Source of the DNA: Nocardioides speluncae
Lineage (GTDB): Bacteria; Actinomycetota; Actinomycetes; Propionibacteriales; Nocardioidaceae
NCBI RefSeq assembly: GCF_003121585.1
Contig: NZ_QEOO01000051.1
Span: 62,001-126,000 of the forward strand
Length of the DNA stretch: 64,000 nucleotides
Direction of reading: 5' to 3'
Both the position numbers and the translations under genes were made by a program. Under the pieces are notes generated by a model, which ran no database searches, was not told the DNA's origin, and saw nothing but the letters and a program-made list of their open reading frames with translations. Below, in pieces: positions 1-8,067 of the stretch. The first letter of the stretch is position 1, and every line of letters begins with the position of its first letter.

Positions 1-350
1 CGGCCGACTTCTACCGCGAGATCGCCGCGTTCCTGGACGCCGACACTCGCGAGCTGATCATTGGCTCGCTGAGCGACGCCGGCCAGTCGGCGTTCGTGGT
101 CGACCGGGTCCGGCAGGGCATCGTCGACGACCCGCGGCTGGGTGGCCGGCTGGCGCTGTGGGGCCGGCGGCTGATGGGGGAGGCGCTGACCCAGGCCCAG
201 CAGACAGCCGCCGAACGCGACGCGCTCTCCGCACTGCTCGCCGGCGGCGTCGACCGCCCCGGCATGGACCTGGCCGCCCTCGGCCGGATGTTCACCCGGA
301 TGACCGAGCGCCACACCGAGCGCATGGCCGACCTCGGCCTCGACGCCTAG
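1..350 (+). CDS. Ferritin-like fold protein (3' part only)
   Basis: Open from the window edge (frame starting at base 3) to TAG at 348-350, giving 115 visible C-terminal residues; the start lies outside the window. The helical sequence, with GEALTQAQ and a closing TERHTERM segment, fits the C-terminal helices of the MiaE-like/ferritin-like proteins found beside DUF3107 in actinobacteria (Rv3210c type in M. tuberculosis). The ExxH-like pair in the last helix could be metal ligands. The assignment rests on neighbourhood (DUF3107, TetR and MoeZ follow) as much as on sequence, and the substrate is unknown. Its stop codon is followed within 10 bases by the leader of repeat array 1. Confidence 0.6.
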   Translation, partial: ADFYREIAAFLDADTRELIIGSLSDAGQSAFVVDRVRQGIVDDPRLGGRLALWGRRLMGEALTQAQQTAAERDALSALLAGGVDRPGMDLAALGRMFTRMTERHTERMADLGLDA

Positions 351-368
351 TTTCCCGCCAGCGGAGCT

Positions 369-414
369 CCGGGTTGGCTCCGTCATTCGCAAGCTCATGT
401 CGGAGCCGACCCGG
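369..414. other. Leader hairpin of repeat array 1
   Basis: A 14-bp stem pairs 369-382 with 401-414, with one G-T pair if it forms in RNA, around an 18-nt loop containing TTCGCAAGCTCA. The stretch before it, 356-374, matches 29099-29117 at 18 of 19 bases, and the loop core recurs at 29129-29140. The distal stem sequence differs between the two copies while pairing is kept. It sits just after the stop codon of the ferritin-like gene and runs directly into the first array unit. Confidence 0.7.
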
Positions 415-517
415 CCCTTGTTGACGCCCAAACGCGCTGACCCGGCCCGTCTTCACATGTACGGCGTGAATACGGGCCGGGTCAGCGTGCTGTGGCGTGA
501 ATACGGGCCGGGTCAGC
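408..517. repeat. Mirror repeat array 1 (2 forward + 2 reverse units)
   Basis: Two forward copies of a unit like GACCCGGCCCGTCTTCAC begin at 408 and 438. Two reverse-complement copies, GGCGTGAATACGGGCCGGGT plus CAGC, lie at 463-486 and 494-517. The reverse copies are exactly 31 bp apart and the forward copies 30 bp. The array fills the gap between two convergent genes. It belongs to the same family as the arrays at 21535-21706 and 29151-29322. An RNA copy could fold into one long nested hairpin from either strand. Confidence 0.85.
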
Positions 518-518
518 G

Positions 519-803
519 TTAGGACCTGCGGCGGCCGGTGACTGCTGAGGCGATCATCACCAGGATGACCGCTGCGCCGACCTGCCAGAGGTGACGCCAC
601 CAGTCGATGCCCTTGGTACAGTTGGTCATGTCGCTGCAGTCGAAGAGGGCGGCGTAGGCGTAGCTGCCGAGGAACGCGCCGCCGATGCCGCAGATGATGG
701 TGAGCCAGAGCGGGATGTTGTCACGGTCGCCAGGGGCGACGAGCTTCGCGAGCAGGCCGATGATCGTGCCGCCGATCAGCGCCGCCAGGATTGTGCCGAG
801 CAT
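519..803 (-). CDS. GlsB/YeaQ/YmgE family small membrane protein
   Basis: 94 residues from ATG at 803. The Gly-rich N-terminus (MLGTILAALIGGTIIGLLAK), a central hydrophobic segment with GGAFLGSYAY, and a third hydrophobic segment before a short RRR tail match the transglycosylase-associated (GlsB/YeaQ) family of three-helix membrane proteins. These are often stress-induced and of unknown biochemical role. Two Cys residues (near 56 and 62) in the loop between helices 2 and 3 are unusual for the family. It is monocistronic, convergent with the upstream ferritin-like gene, and ends two bases from repeat array 1. Confidence 0.8.
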   Translation of the reverse strand: MLGTILAALIGGTIIGLLAKLVAPGDRDNIPLWLTIICGIGGAFLGSYAYAALFDCSDMTNCTKGIDWWRHLWQVGAAVILVMIASAVTGRRRS

Positions 804-926
804 GATGGTTCCTTCCCGAAACTGCCAGTGCTGCAGGGGCGCGCCGCAGGGTGGCGCTTGGTTCGCATCATGCCGCTACCCCGCGTAAATTGCACGGGTC
901 TGCACCCCGTCGTCGGGCGTGTCGCG

Positions 927-1148
927 TCAGCTCCGGAAGCCCACCTGGCCGGACACACCGCCGCCGATCTCGACGTACGCGATCTTGGAAGCGGGCACCA
1001 CGGTCTTGCGGCCCTTGGTATCGGTGAGGGTGAGTACGCCGTCACCGGCGACCGCCTCACTGATCCGCTTCTCGACGTTGTCGATCGACTCGTCGGTCTC
1101 GACGACGAGCTCGCGGGCGGCGTGCTGGACGCCGATCTTGACCTCCAT
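927..1148 (-). CDS. DUF3107 protein
   Basis: 73 residues from ATG at 1148, starting MEVKIGVQHAARELVVETD and ending VEIGGGVSGQVGFRS. This is the full length and typical end of the actinobacterial DUF3107 family (TB9.4/Rv3208A type): small, soluble, function unknown. In the family it lies next to a TetR regulator, as here (TetR at 1202-1843, same strand, upstream). The 53-bp gap to the TetR gene suggests co-transcription. No signal peptide or metal motif is visible. Confidence 0.88.
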   Translation of the reverse strand: MEVKIGVQHAARELVVETDESIDNVEKRISEAVAGDGVLTLTDTKGRKTVVPASKIAYVEIGGGVSGQVGFRS

Positions 1149-1201
1149 GCGGCGGAGTCTCCTTCAGGGGTGGTCGGTGGGTCGGTCGGTGCGCCTCGAC
1201 C

Positions 1202-1843
1202 CTAGTCGTGCGGGTCGTCGTGCTTCGGGTAGCCCCGGATGCCCCGCCAGGCGAGACCGGCGACCAGGCCGGCCGCGGACTCGCGGTCCAGCTCGCGGGC
1301 ACCGTCTGCCAGCCAGAACCGCGCACTGACCTGTGCCATTCCCACCAGCGAGACCGCGAGCAGGCGGGACGCCTCGTCGGGCAGCCCGGTGTCGTCGTGG
1401 ATGACGTGGGCGATCATCGAGGCGCACTCGTTGGTGACCCGGTCGACGTGCTCACGCACGGCCGGCTCGCTGGTCAGGTCCGACTCGAAGACCAGCCGGA
1501 AAGCACCGGAGTCGCTCGCCACGTAGTCGTAGAAGACCCGCATCGCGGCCTCGACCCGCAGCTTGTTGTCATGGGTGGACTCGAGTGCCTGCCGGCAGTT
1601 GTCGATGATCGCGTCGCACGAGGTGTCCAGCAGCGCGAGGTAGAGGTCGAGCTTGCCGGGGAAGTGCTGATAGAGGACCGGCTTGGAGACGCCGGCTCGC
1701 TCCGCGATGTCGTCCATCGCCGCGGAGTGGTAGCCCTGGGAGACGAACACCTCGAGCGCCGACTCCAGCAGCTGGGCGCGGCGGGCGCGCCGCGGCATCC
1801 GGCCGCCACGCGGTCGCTGCTCCTCTACATCCTGCTGGGTCAA
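1202..1843 (-). CDS. TetR/AcrR family transcriptional regulator
   Basis: 213 residues from TTG at 1843. A GGGAG-like ribosome site precedes it, although ATG at 1798 is a possible start 15 codons later. The N-terminal HTH runs through about residues 24-65, with AAMDDIAERAGVSKPVLYQH and then FPGKLDLYLALL. This strong TetR signature is close to the Rv3208 type conserved beside DUF3107. The C-terminal ligand domain shows no recognisable specificity. It is probably co-transcribed with DUF3107 downstream. The targets are unknown. Confidence 0.9.
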   Translation of the reverse strand: MTQQDVEEQRPRGGRMPRRARRAQLLESALEVFVSQGYHSAAMDDIAERAGVSKPVLYQHFPGKLDLYLALLDTSCDAIIDNCRQALESTHDNKLRVEAAMRVFYDYVASDSGAFRLVFESDLTSEPAVREHVDRVTNECASMIAHVIHDDTGLPDEASRLLAVSLVGMAQVSARFWLADGARELDRESAAGLVAGLAWRGIRGYPKHDDPHD

Positions 1844-1923
1844 CTCCCACTGCTCCCTCTACGACCTGCTACTGCCTGGCCCCGGTGAAGTGCCCCAGGG
1901 TCCTCGCAGCCTACCTGTACGAC

Positions 1924-1953
1924 GAGAGGGGCCCCGAATTCGAGGCCCCTCTC
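1924..1953 (-). terminator. Intrinsic terminator after the M6 protease gene
   Basis: A perfect 10-bp stem, GAGAGGGGCC with GGCCCCTCTC, spans 1924-1933 and 1944-1953. It lies 50 bp past the stop of the protease gene read on the minus strand, before the TetR gene start region. There is no strong U tract, so it may rely on the hairpin alone, as is common in actinobacteria. Confidence 0.65.
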
Positions 1954-2003
1954 TTGTGCGCGCTGTGCGCCTGCTCAGCGCAGGTCAGCGCGGCTTTGCG
2001 CGG

Positions 2004-4298
2004 TCAGTGCGCCGGGTTGTGCACCTGGACGGTGATGAAGTTGCCGTCCTGGGCGGTGACCGTGGCGGTCACGCCGAGCCCGGCGACCTTCACCGAACCC
2101 TGCGGGTTCCCGTCCCAGTAGTACGCGTTCGGGTCGGTGTCGTCGAACGTCGCGATCGCCGGCGAGGAGGGCGCGCACGCCTCCACCGTCTCGTGACCGC
2201 CGTCGGTCGCGACCTGCTTGTGCAGGCAGACCGCGTCGGTCGCGTCGAGCCCGAACGTCGAGTCGAACGGCTGACGGCGGTTCGACGGCCGCGAGCCGTC
2301 GGGGTAGGCCATCGAGTTCGGCCGCGCGTCCACGACCATCGCGTTGCCGGCACCCGGGTGGGCGCTGACGTTGTTGTCCGGGTAGGCGTGGTTGACGTAC
2401 CAGACGAGCATGCCGTTCTGGAACGGGAAGCGCTCCACCCAGTCCGGGCGGGTGATGCCCTCGCTGAACTGGTACGGCCCGGTCTCCAGCGTCGCGTCGT
2501 AGCCGACGTACTGGCGGTTCTCCAGCAGGTAGTAGCGCGGCGTGGTGAGCGTCTCGGTGCCGGTCGACGCCTTCACCTTGCGCAGCGTCCAGCCGTTGCG
2601 GCCCTGCTCGGCGCCGTCGGTGAACCGCGTGCCGCCCGCGCGGATGCTGATCTCGTCGATGAACGCGCCGGCCTCGTTGACGCCACCGTCGGTGTCGTAC
2701 CGGAAGCGCAGCAGCGACTTCCGCTTGCCGCCGTTGAACTTGTAGTGGAAGTACTTGGTCTTCCAGCCCTTCGAGTCACCGGTGATCGGCTGGCCGATCT
2801 TCTTCCAGGTGGTGCCGCCGTCGACCGAGCGCTCGATGTACAGGAAGTCGTAGCCCTCTTCGATCTGGTTCCAGATCTTGGCCTTGATGAAGACCTCCTT
2901 GGACTTCGGTACGGCGCGGGTCATGGTCGACTTCAGGTTGTCCCCACGGGTGCTCCACCACGCCTTCTTGCCGCGGTAGGCCTTGGTGTACTTCGTCGTG
3001 GTGGTGACGTCGGGCAGGTTGACCTTGACCGCCTGGTCCGCGCCCTCGGCGGTGTGCTGGGACGGGCTCAGCTTGAAGGTGCCGTCCTCGCCCGCGTCGA
3101 CCTCGCTGTAGTCGAGCCAGCCGAGGTAGAGCTTCTCCTCCGGGCCCATCAGGCCGGGGGTGCTGCCGATGTCGTCGGGGCCGTGGTTCAGCCACGAGCC
3201 GGACGACATCAGGGTCCAGAACGCCGTGCTGTTCTCGCCGCCGCCGGTGTCGTAGTAGTCGGGGAGGCCGAGGTCGTGGCCGAACTCGTGCGCGAACACG
3301 CCGAGGCCGCCGTTCTCGGGCTCGACGGTGTAGTCGCCGATGAAGTACTTCGAGTTGCCGATCCGGGTGCCACCGGCGAGGTTCTTGCGGCCGTTGACGT
3401 TCGGGCCGAGCTCACCCTCGAGGTTGCCGCGGACGTACCAGCGGTGCGACCAGATGGCGTCCTCGCCCTGCGCGCCGCCACCGGCGTCCTCGCCCTCACC
3501 GGCGTGCACCGCCTGGAAGTGGTCGATGTAGCCGTCGGGCTCGTTGAAGTCGCCGTCCTCGTCGAAGTCGTAGCGGTCCCACGCGTCGAACTGGGCGAGG
3601 TAGCCGTCGATCTGCGCCGTCGTCAGGCCCTGCTTGCGCTGCTCGGCGTACCAGGCGTTACCGGTGTCGGCGACGAAGTTCCAGGAGCCGCCGTTGTCCT
3701 CGATCTCGTTGTCGCCGTACGCGCTGGCGTTGTTGGGGATCGTCACCCAGTCCTCGACGACGTTCTTCACGGTGTAGCGGCCGCTGGAGAGCTTGGAGTA
3801 ATAGTCCTTCATCGACTCGCCGCTGCCGTTGAAGAGCTCGTTGTAGTACGCCGTGTCGAAGTCCTGCACCCAGGCCGTGGAGTTGTTGACCGCGCGGTCC
3901 GGCTTCGGGATCGCGTTCCGCTCCGGGCCCGGCTCGTCGCCATAGTCGCCGACCACACCGTCACCGAACTGGGAGAGCATCGTGAGGATCCGGTCCTGCT
4001 TCTTGACCGGGAACTCGACCCAGGTGTCCTCGCCGATCTTGACCGTCGCGCCGCCGTCCGAGCGGCGAACCATCTTCGCCGTGCCGTTCTCGACCATCGC
4101 GAGCGCCTTCTGGCGAAGCTTCTGCTCGCGCTCGGTGAACGGGCCGGGCCGGTTGTCCGGCCGGTGCTCGCTGATGGCGCCGACGGGCTCGTGGCTGTCG
4201 GCCGAGGTGGGATCTGCCTGGGCCGGCTGGAGCACCGAGAGCACGCTCACAGCCAGCGCGGCGGTACCGGCCAGCAGGCCGGGTGCCAACTTCTTCAA
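2004..4298 (-). CDS. Secreted immune inhibitor A-type metalloprotease (M6 family)
   Basis: 764 residues from TTG at 4298, preceded by GAGGGAGAC. A Lys-rich N-terminus, hydrophobic core and AQA site near residue 28 form a Sec signal peptide. The zinc site HEFGHDLGLPDYYD begins at about residue 337 and is characteristic of the M6 immune inhibitor A family: two His and a catalytic Glu. The N-terminal part looks like a propeptide. The C-terminal half contains a MAM/jelly-roll-like stretch (FIDEISIRAGG, RYDTDGG) and PYQFSEGITRPDWVERFPFQ. The enzyme should be secreted and degrade extracellular proteins. The gene is monocistronic and divergent from moeZ, across a 237-bp gap in which I see no confident promoter. 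Confidence 0.93.
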   Translation of the reverse strand: MKKLAPGLLAGTAALAVSVLSVLQPAQADPTSADSHEPVGAISEHRPDNRPGPFTEREQKLRQKALAMVENGTAKMVRRSDGGATVKIGEDTWVEFPVKKQDRILTMLSQFGDGVVGDYGDEPGPERNAIPKPDRAVNNSTAWVQDFDTAYYNELFNGSGESMKDYYSKLSSGRYTVKNVVEDWVTIPNNASAYGDNEIEDNGGSWNFVADTGNAWYAEQRKQGLTTAQIDGYLAQFDAWDRYDFDEDGDFNEPDGYIDHFQAVHAGEGEDAGGGAQGEDAIWSHRWYVRGNLEGELGPNVNGRKNLAGGTRIGNSKYFIGDYTVEPENGGLGVFAHEFGHDLGLPDYYDTGGGENSTAFWTLMSSGSWLNHGPDDIGSTPGLMGPEEKLYLGWLDYSEVDAGEDGTFKLSPSQHTAEGADQAVKVNLPDVTTTTKYTKAYRGKKAWWSTRGDNLKSTMTRAVPKSKEVFIKAKIWNQIEEGYDFLYIERSVDGGTTWKKIGQPITGDSKGWKTKYFHYKFNGGKRKSLLRFRYDTDGGVNEAGAFIDEISIRAGGTRFTDGAEQGRNGWTLRKVKASTGTETLTTPRYYLLENRQYVGYDATLETGPYQFSEGITRPDWVERFPFQNGMLVWYVNHAYPDNNVSAHPGAGNAMVVDARPNSMAYPDGSRPSNRRQPFDSTFGLDATDAVCLHKQVATDGGHETVEACAPSSPAIATFDDTDPNAYYWDGNPQGSVKVAGLGVTATVTAQDGNFITVQVHNPAH

Positions 4299-4535
4299 GA
4301 TATGTCTCCCTCTGAGGATTCCGGGTCCGAACGTCTGTGGTTTCGGCCCGGACGAGACCTTTACTCAAGGGCTGCGGTGTCCGCAAGCAAATCCCGCAAA
4401 TTCTGTGGCGGCGGGCCCGTCCGTATGACGGATTCGGTACGGCGCGCCTTCGGGCGCGAGGGAACATGGAAAGCGGTGGCGGCGTTGATGCCCCGTTACC
4501 CCACAGACAGACCCAAGACAGCCTCAGGAGAACCC

Positions 4536-5735
4536 GTGTCCTATCCCGCTCTCGTGGAGCCGGCCGCCGAGCTGACGATCGACGAGGTACGCCGCTACAG
4601 CAGGCACCTGATCATCCCGGACGTCGGCATGACCGGGCAGAAGCGGCTCAAGAACGCCAAGGTGCTGGTGATCGGCGCCGGCGGTCTGGGCAGCCCCGCG
4701 CTGCTGTACCTGGCTGCCGCGGGCGTCGGCACCCTCGGCATCGCCGAGTTCGACACTGTCGACGAGTCCAACCTGCAGCGCCAGGTGATCCACGGCGTCA
4801 GCGACATCGACAAGCCGAAGGGTCTGTCCGCCAAGGAGTCGATCGCCGAGATCAATCCCTACGTCAACGTCGTCCTGCACGAGGAGCGCCTCGAGAACGA
4901 CAACGTGCTGGGGATCTTCGAGGGCTACGACCTGATCGTCGACGGGACCGACAACTTCGCGACCCGCTACATGGTCAACGACGCGGCGTACTTCCTGAAG
5001 ATCCCGTACGTCTGGGGCTCGATCTACCGCTTCGACGGCCAGGCCTCGGTGTTCGCGCCGACGCTGGCCGAGGAAGCCCCGTGCTACCGCTGCCTCTACC
5101 CGGAGCCGCCGCCGCCCGGCATGGTCCCGTCCTGCGCCGAGGGCGGGGTGCTCGGCGTACTCTGCGCCTCGATCGGCTCGATCCAGGTCAACGAAGCGAT
5201 CAAGCTGCTGACCGGCATCGGCGACCCGCTGGTCGGCAAGCTGATGATCTACGACGCACTCGAGATGGAGTACCGCAAGCTGCGCGTCCGCAAAGACCCC
5301 AACTGCGCCCTGTGCGGCGAGAACCCGACGGTCACCGAGCTGATCGACTACGAGGCGTTCTGCGGCGCGATCTCCGACGAGGCGGCCGAGGCGGCCGCAG
5401 GCTCGACGATCTCGGTGACCCAGCTCGAGCACATGCTCAAGGAGCGCGAGGAGGGCACCCGCGACTTCGTGCTGGTCGACGTGCGCGAGGCCAACGAGTA
5501 CGAGATCAACAAGATCCCCGGCTCGGTGCTGATCCCCAAGGGCGACTTCCTCAATGGCTCGGCTCTGGAGAAGCTCCCGGCTGACAAGCAGATCGTGATG
5601 CACTGCAAGACCGGAGTGCGATCGGCCGAGACGCTGGCCATCGTCAAGGGTGCTGGGTACGCCGACGCGGTCCATGTGGGTGGTGGTGTGGTCGCCTGGG
5701 TCAACCAGATTGACCCATCGCAGCCGTCCTACTGA
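4536..5735 (+). CDS. moeZ: MoeZ adenylyltransferase/sulfurtransferase
   Basis: 399 residues from GTG at 4536, with AGGAG at 4526-4530; the reading frame stays open far upstream but only as antisense to the protease gene. The N-terminal ThiF/MoeB domain has the nucleotide loop GAGGLGSP near residue 47, DGTDNFATRY, and the zinc Cys pairs CYRC near 183 and CALC near 258. A C-terminal rhodanese domain (from about 295) carries the active Cys in CKTGVRSAE near 357. In the family it adenylates and thiolates ThiS/MoaD-type carriers for molybdopterin and other sulfur metabolites. The window also holds moaE and a molybdenum xanthine dehydrogenase that need this pathway. Confidence 0.95.
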   Translation: MSYPALVEPAAELTIDEVRRYSRHLIIPDVGMTGQKRLKNAKVLVIGAGGLGSPALLYLAAAGVGTLGIAEFDTVDESNLQRQVIHGVSDIDKPKGLSAKESIAEINPYVNVVLHEERLENDNVLGIFEGYDLIVDGTDNFATRYMVNDAAYFLKIPYVWGSIYRFDGQASVFAPTLAEEAPCYRCLYPEPPPPGMVPSCAEGGVLGVLCASIGSIQVNEAIKLLTGIGDPLVGKLMIYDALEMEYRKLRVRKDPNCALCGENPTVTELIDYEAFCGAISDEAAEAAAGSTISVTQLEHMLKEREEGTRDFVLVDVREANEYEINKIPGSVLIPKGDFLNGSALEKLPADKQIVMHCKTGVRSAETLAIVKGAGYADAVHVGGGVVAWVNQIDPSQPSY

Positions 5736-5858
5736 GCTATCGGACGGCTGGGGCCAACCCCTGGGGCTGGGTAAAGTCGCCCCAGCCGACGCGGACGGGT
5801 GCAACGTGGGCACTGCCGGCGTCGTGGGGTCGCCGGCGTCCCTACTCAGGAGGCCGTC

Positions 5859-6293
5859 GTGTCATCTCCTTCACCCGCCCGCACCCGCACCGTCTTGATT
5901 GCCGCAGGTCTGTTCGCGGCCGGCTCCGTCGTCACCGCCGTCGGTGTCTCGGCCGCTACCGCAGCGCCCGATCGCAGCAGTGTCCAGTCCTCGGCCAACG
6001 GCAACGGCACCACCTGCGACAAGCTCGGCTACACCAAGATCGACAGCGAGTCGGGGAGCGTGACCCTCGACGCCGGCACGATCACGTGGGGCGGCAACAC
6101 ACTCACCTTTACGCCGAACCCTGGCTGGACGATCGAGCTGTGCATCAAGGGCGGCAACCAGGTGCCGATCTACGAGACCGGCCCGGTCGGCGCCGACGGC
6201 GTGTTCACCTACACGCACCCCCAGGGCATCAGCCACATCGGCTACCGGAACCCGGACTCGAGCGAGCCTTCGCCGACCTCGCACCCCTCGTAA
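5859..6293 (+). CDS. Small secreted protein, paralogue of the next gene
   Basis: 144 residues from GTG at 5859, chosen because AGGAGG sits at 5848-5853. An Arg-containing N-terminus and a long hydrophobic stretch ending VSAATAAP form a signal peptide of about 35 residues. The mature part, from TTCDKLGYTKIDSESGS to HIGYRNPDSS, is nearly collinear with residues 48-130 of the protein at 6571-7389. The shared Cys residues (in TTCDKLGY and IELCIKGG) may form a disulfide. This copy ends in a short Ser/Pro tail with no membrane anchor, so it should be released. I recognise no family function. It is followed by two hairpins that could terminate transcription. Confidence 0.85.
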   Translation: MSSPSPARTRTVLIAAGLFAAGSVVTAVGVSAATAAPDRSSVQSSANGNGTTCDKLGYTKIDSESGSVTLDAGTITWGGNTLTFTPNPGWTIELCIKGGNQVPIYETGPVGADGVFTYTHPQGISHIGYRNPDSSEPSPTSHPS

Positions 6294-6314
6294 CCTCAGA
6301 ACCCATTTGCGGCA

Positions 6315-6352
6315 GGTCCCGGCCGCGGCGCCCAGGTGCCGCGACCGGGACC
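6315..6352 (+). terminator. Hairpin downstream of the small secreted protein
   Basis: GGTCCCGG at 6315-6322 pairs with CCGGGACC at 6345-6352, and an inner GCGGC/GCCGC pair extends it. It lies 21 bp after the stop codon. There is no U tract, so it is a likely but unproven terminator. Confidence 0.5.
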
Positions 6353-6417
6353 GAGCGCGCGTCACCGACCGATCCCTGAGCGCTGGTCGTCGGTTGACCT
6401 GAGACCGCTAACCGAGA

Positions 6418-6449
6418 AGCGGCGGCGGGGGAGCCCCCTCGCCGCCGCT
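6418..6449 (+). terminator. GC-rich hairpin between the two secreted-protein genes
   Basis: AGCGGCGGCGGGG at 6418-6430 pairs with the CCCC-CGCCGCCGCT arm ending at 6449, around a GAG loop with a small bulge. It stands 120 bp before the next start codon and would isolate the second secreted-protein gene from its paralogue. Confidence 0.55.
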
Positions 6450-6570
6450 GCTCGATGTACAACTATCTTCAACTAGGGTCCCCAGCCGCTTGCCGAAGCC
6501 CCTAGGGAGCCTGCCAGAATGCCGCCCGTGCCGCTCTCGGCCCGACCCGCCACATCATGGGAGTTACCTC

Positions 6571-7389
6571 GTGTCTGCACTGCCAACCCGTGTCCGTTTC
6601 CGCTCCGCCCTTGCTGTTACCGGGCTCGTCGTGCTGGGCGCGGGGGTCGCCCTCATCGGCGTCTCCGCTGCGTCCGCCAAGACTGACTCCCCGCCGGCGT
6701 ATGCCGCGTCCACGACCTGCGACAAGCTGGGCTACAACAAGTTCGACAGCGAGTCCGGCAGCGAGGAGATCCCCGCCGGCAAGCTCGAGTGGAGCGGCCG
6801 GACCTTGACGTTCACGCCGAACCCCGGCTGGACCGTCGAGCTGTGCATCAAGGGTGGCAACGAGACGCCGATCCACGAGACCGGCCGCGTCGGTGCGGAC
6901 GGCGTCTTCACCTACACCCACCCCCAGGACATCAGCCACATCGGCTGGCGCAACCCGAGCTCCTCGCCCAGCCCGTCGGAGCCGACCGAGCCCACGGAGC
7001 CGACCGAGCCGACCGAGCCCACGGAGCCGACCGAGCCGACCGAGCCCACGGAGCCGACCGAGCCCACGGAGCCCACGGAGCCCACGGAGCCGACCGAGCC
7101 CACGGAGCCGACCGAGCCCACGGAGCCGACCGAGCCCACGGACAGCCCGTCCTCGCCGAGCGGATCGCCCGGTGAGCCGGAGCCGTCCGAGTCGCCCACG
7201 ACCGCAGTGCCGAGCCCGGGTGAGCCGGAGCCCAGCGACGACGTGCCCGGTGACATCGACGCCGGTCTGACCGGTGCCGACACCGGCAGCACCCAGCGTT
7301 CGCTGGTCGCCGGCCTGGTCGGCGTGGTGCTGGTGGTGGCTGGTCTCGCGATCGCGATCGTCGGTCGCCGGTTCAACTCCCGGGCCTAG
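6571..7389 (+). CDS. Surface protein with EPT repeats and C-terminal membrane segment
   Basis: 272 residues from GTG at 6571, the first start that leaves a normal signal peptide (hydrophobic core ending VSAASAK near 36). Layout: signal peptide; a Cys-containing core homologous to the preceding gene (about 45-130); a low-complexity stalk of 18 EPT units (137-190); a Ser/Pro-rich linker; a C-terminal hydrophobic helix (about 246-265); and the basic tail RRFNSRA. The order of stalk, helix and Arg tail is that of a sortase-anchored wall protein, and a sortase gene starts 3 bp after the stop. No LPXTG or LAXTG is present; GADTGS just before the helix is the nearest candidate. The core's function is unknown. 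Confidence 0.85.
   Translation: MSALPTRVRFRSALAVTGLVVLGAGVALIGVSAASAKTDSPPAYAASTTCDKLGYNKFDSESGSEEIPAGKLEWSGRTLTFTPNPGWTVELCIKGGNETPIHETGRVGADGVFTYTHPQDISHIGWRNPSSSPSPSEPTEPTEPTEPTEPTEPTEPTEPTEPTEPTEPTEPTEPTEPTEPTEPTEPTEPTDSPSSPSGSPGEPEPSESPTTAVPSPGEPEPSDDVPGDIDAGLTGADTGSTQRSLVAGLVGVVLVVAGLAIAIVGRRFNSRA
6979..7140 (+). repeat. 18 tandem 9-bp codon repeats encoding EPT
   Basis: Eighteen in-frame GAG-CC(G/C)-AC(C/G) units encode the EPT stalk of the surface protein. The third bases alternate in blocks (GAGCCGACC and GAGCCCACG), which suggests growth by duplication of 18-bp or larger units. Slippage is expected to vary the copy number between strains. Confidence 0.95.
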
Positions 7390-7392
7390 TCG

Positions 7393-8043
7393 ATGGCGTC
7401 CTTCGCGCGCATCCTGGTGGCCGTCGTGCTGGTAGTCACCGGGGCGACCCTGGTGCTGTTCCAGCCCGAGCTGGACACCTCGGGACAGGATGTCACCCGC
7501 CCGCTTTCCTCCGGGGAGGATGCGCGCGAGGACGGCCAATCGAGTTCCCGCAGTGACACCCGGGTGGTCAATGGCAAGGTCCTGGACCAGGCGTCCGGGC
7601 CGGCGGTGCCCACCCGGGTCCGGATCCCCGGGCTCGGTGTGGACGCGCGGGTGCAGCCGGTCGACGAGCGCGACGGCGTACTCACACCACCGAGTGACGC
7701 CAACCGGGTCGGCTGGTGGCGCAAGAGCGCCCGCCTCGGCTCGAAAGAGGGTGCCGTGGTCGTGATCGGCCACACCGTCGAGGGACTCTCCGGCGCCTTC
7801 GGTGCGCTTGGAGAGCTCACCCGCGGTGCCCGGGTCAAGGTGTACGGCGCCGGCAACGGCCGCGGCTACCGGGTCCGTCAGGTCACCGAGCTGTCGAAGG
7901 ACGAGCTGGCGCTGGAGTCCGACAAGCTCTTCTCGAAGTCGGGCCCGGCGCGGCTGGTTCTGGTGACCTGCTCGGACTGGGACGGCGACTCCTACCTCAG
8001 CAACACCGTCGTGGTCGCCCGCCCGCTGCGGCGCAACCGCTGA
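7393..8043 (+). CDS. Sortase, class F-like
   Basis: 216 residues from ATG at 7393. One N-terminal hydrophobic segment (about 5-24) anchors the enzyme outside the membrane, followed by a variable linker and the sortase barrel from PTRVRIPGLGVDARV onward. The catalytic His is His127 in VIGHT and the nucleophile Cys193 in LVTCSDWD. The segment DANRVGWWRKSARLG is typical of the short actinobacterial class F group. The position normally holding the catalytic Arg appears as Asn in YLSNTVVVARPL, so the third residue of the triad is unclear. The gene follows the EPT-repeat protein by 3 bp, probably as an operon, which makes that protein its obvious substrate. Confidence 0.88.
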   Translation: MASFARILVAVVLVVTGATLVLFQPELDTSGQDVTRPLSSGEDAREDGQSSSRSDTRVVNGKVLDQASGPAVPTRVRIPGLGVDARVQPVDERDGVLTPPSDANRVGWWRKSARLGSKEGAVVVIGHTVEGLSGAFGALGELTRGARVKVYGAGNGRGYRVRQVTELSKDELALESDKLFSKSGPARLVLVTCSDWDGDSYLSNTVVVARPLRRNR

Positions 8044-8067
8044 CCCAGCGCTCGACGCTCCGTTGCG

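Noticed and set aside
408..517. CRISPR array interpretation of the 31-bp repeat arrays
   Set aside because: Units invert halfway, fillers are about 10 bp and partly repeated, and no cas genes are present. These are mirror palindromes, not repeat-spacer arrays.
1890..4535. Very long open frame on the plus strand upstream of moeZ
   Set aside because: It is antisense to the M6 protease gene, whose signal peptide and HEFGH motif are clear. The Val/Arg-rich translation is the usual shadow of a GC-rich gene, and only the part from 4536 has moeZ domains and a ribosome site.
6979..7140. CRISPR or regulatory repeat in the EPT region
   Set aside because: The 9-bp units keep one reading frame and encode a low-complexity surface stalk.
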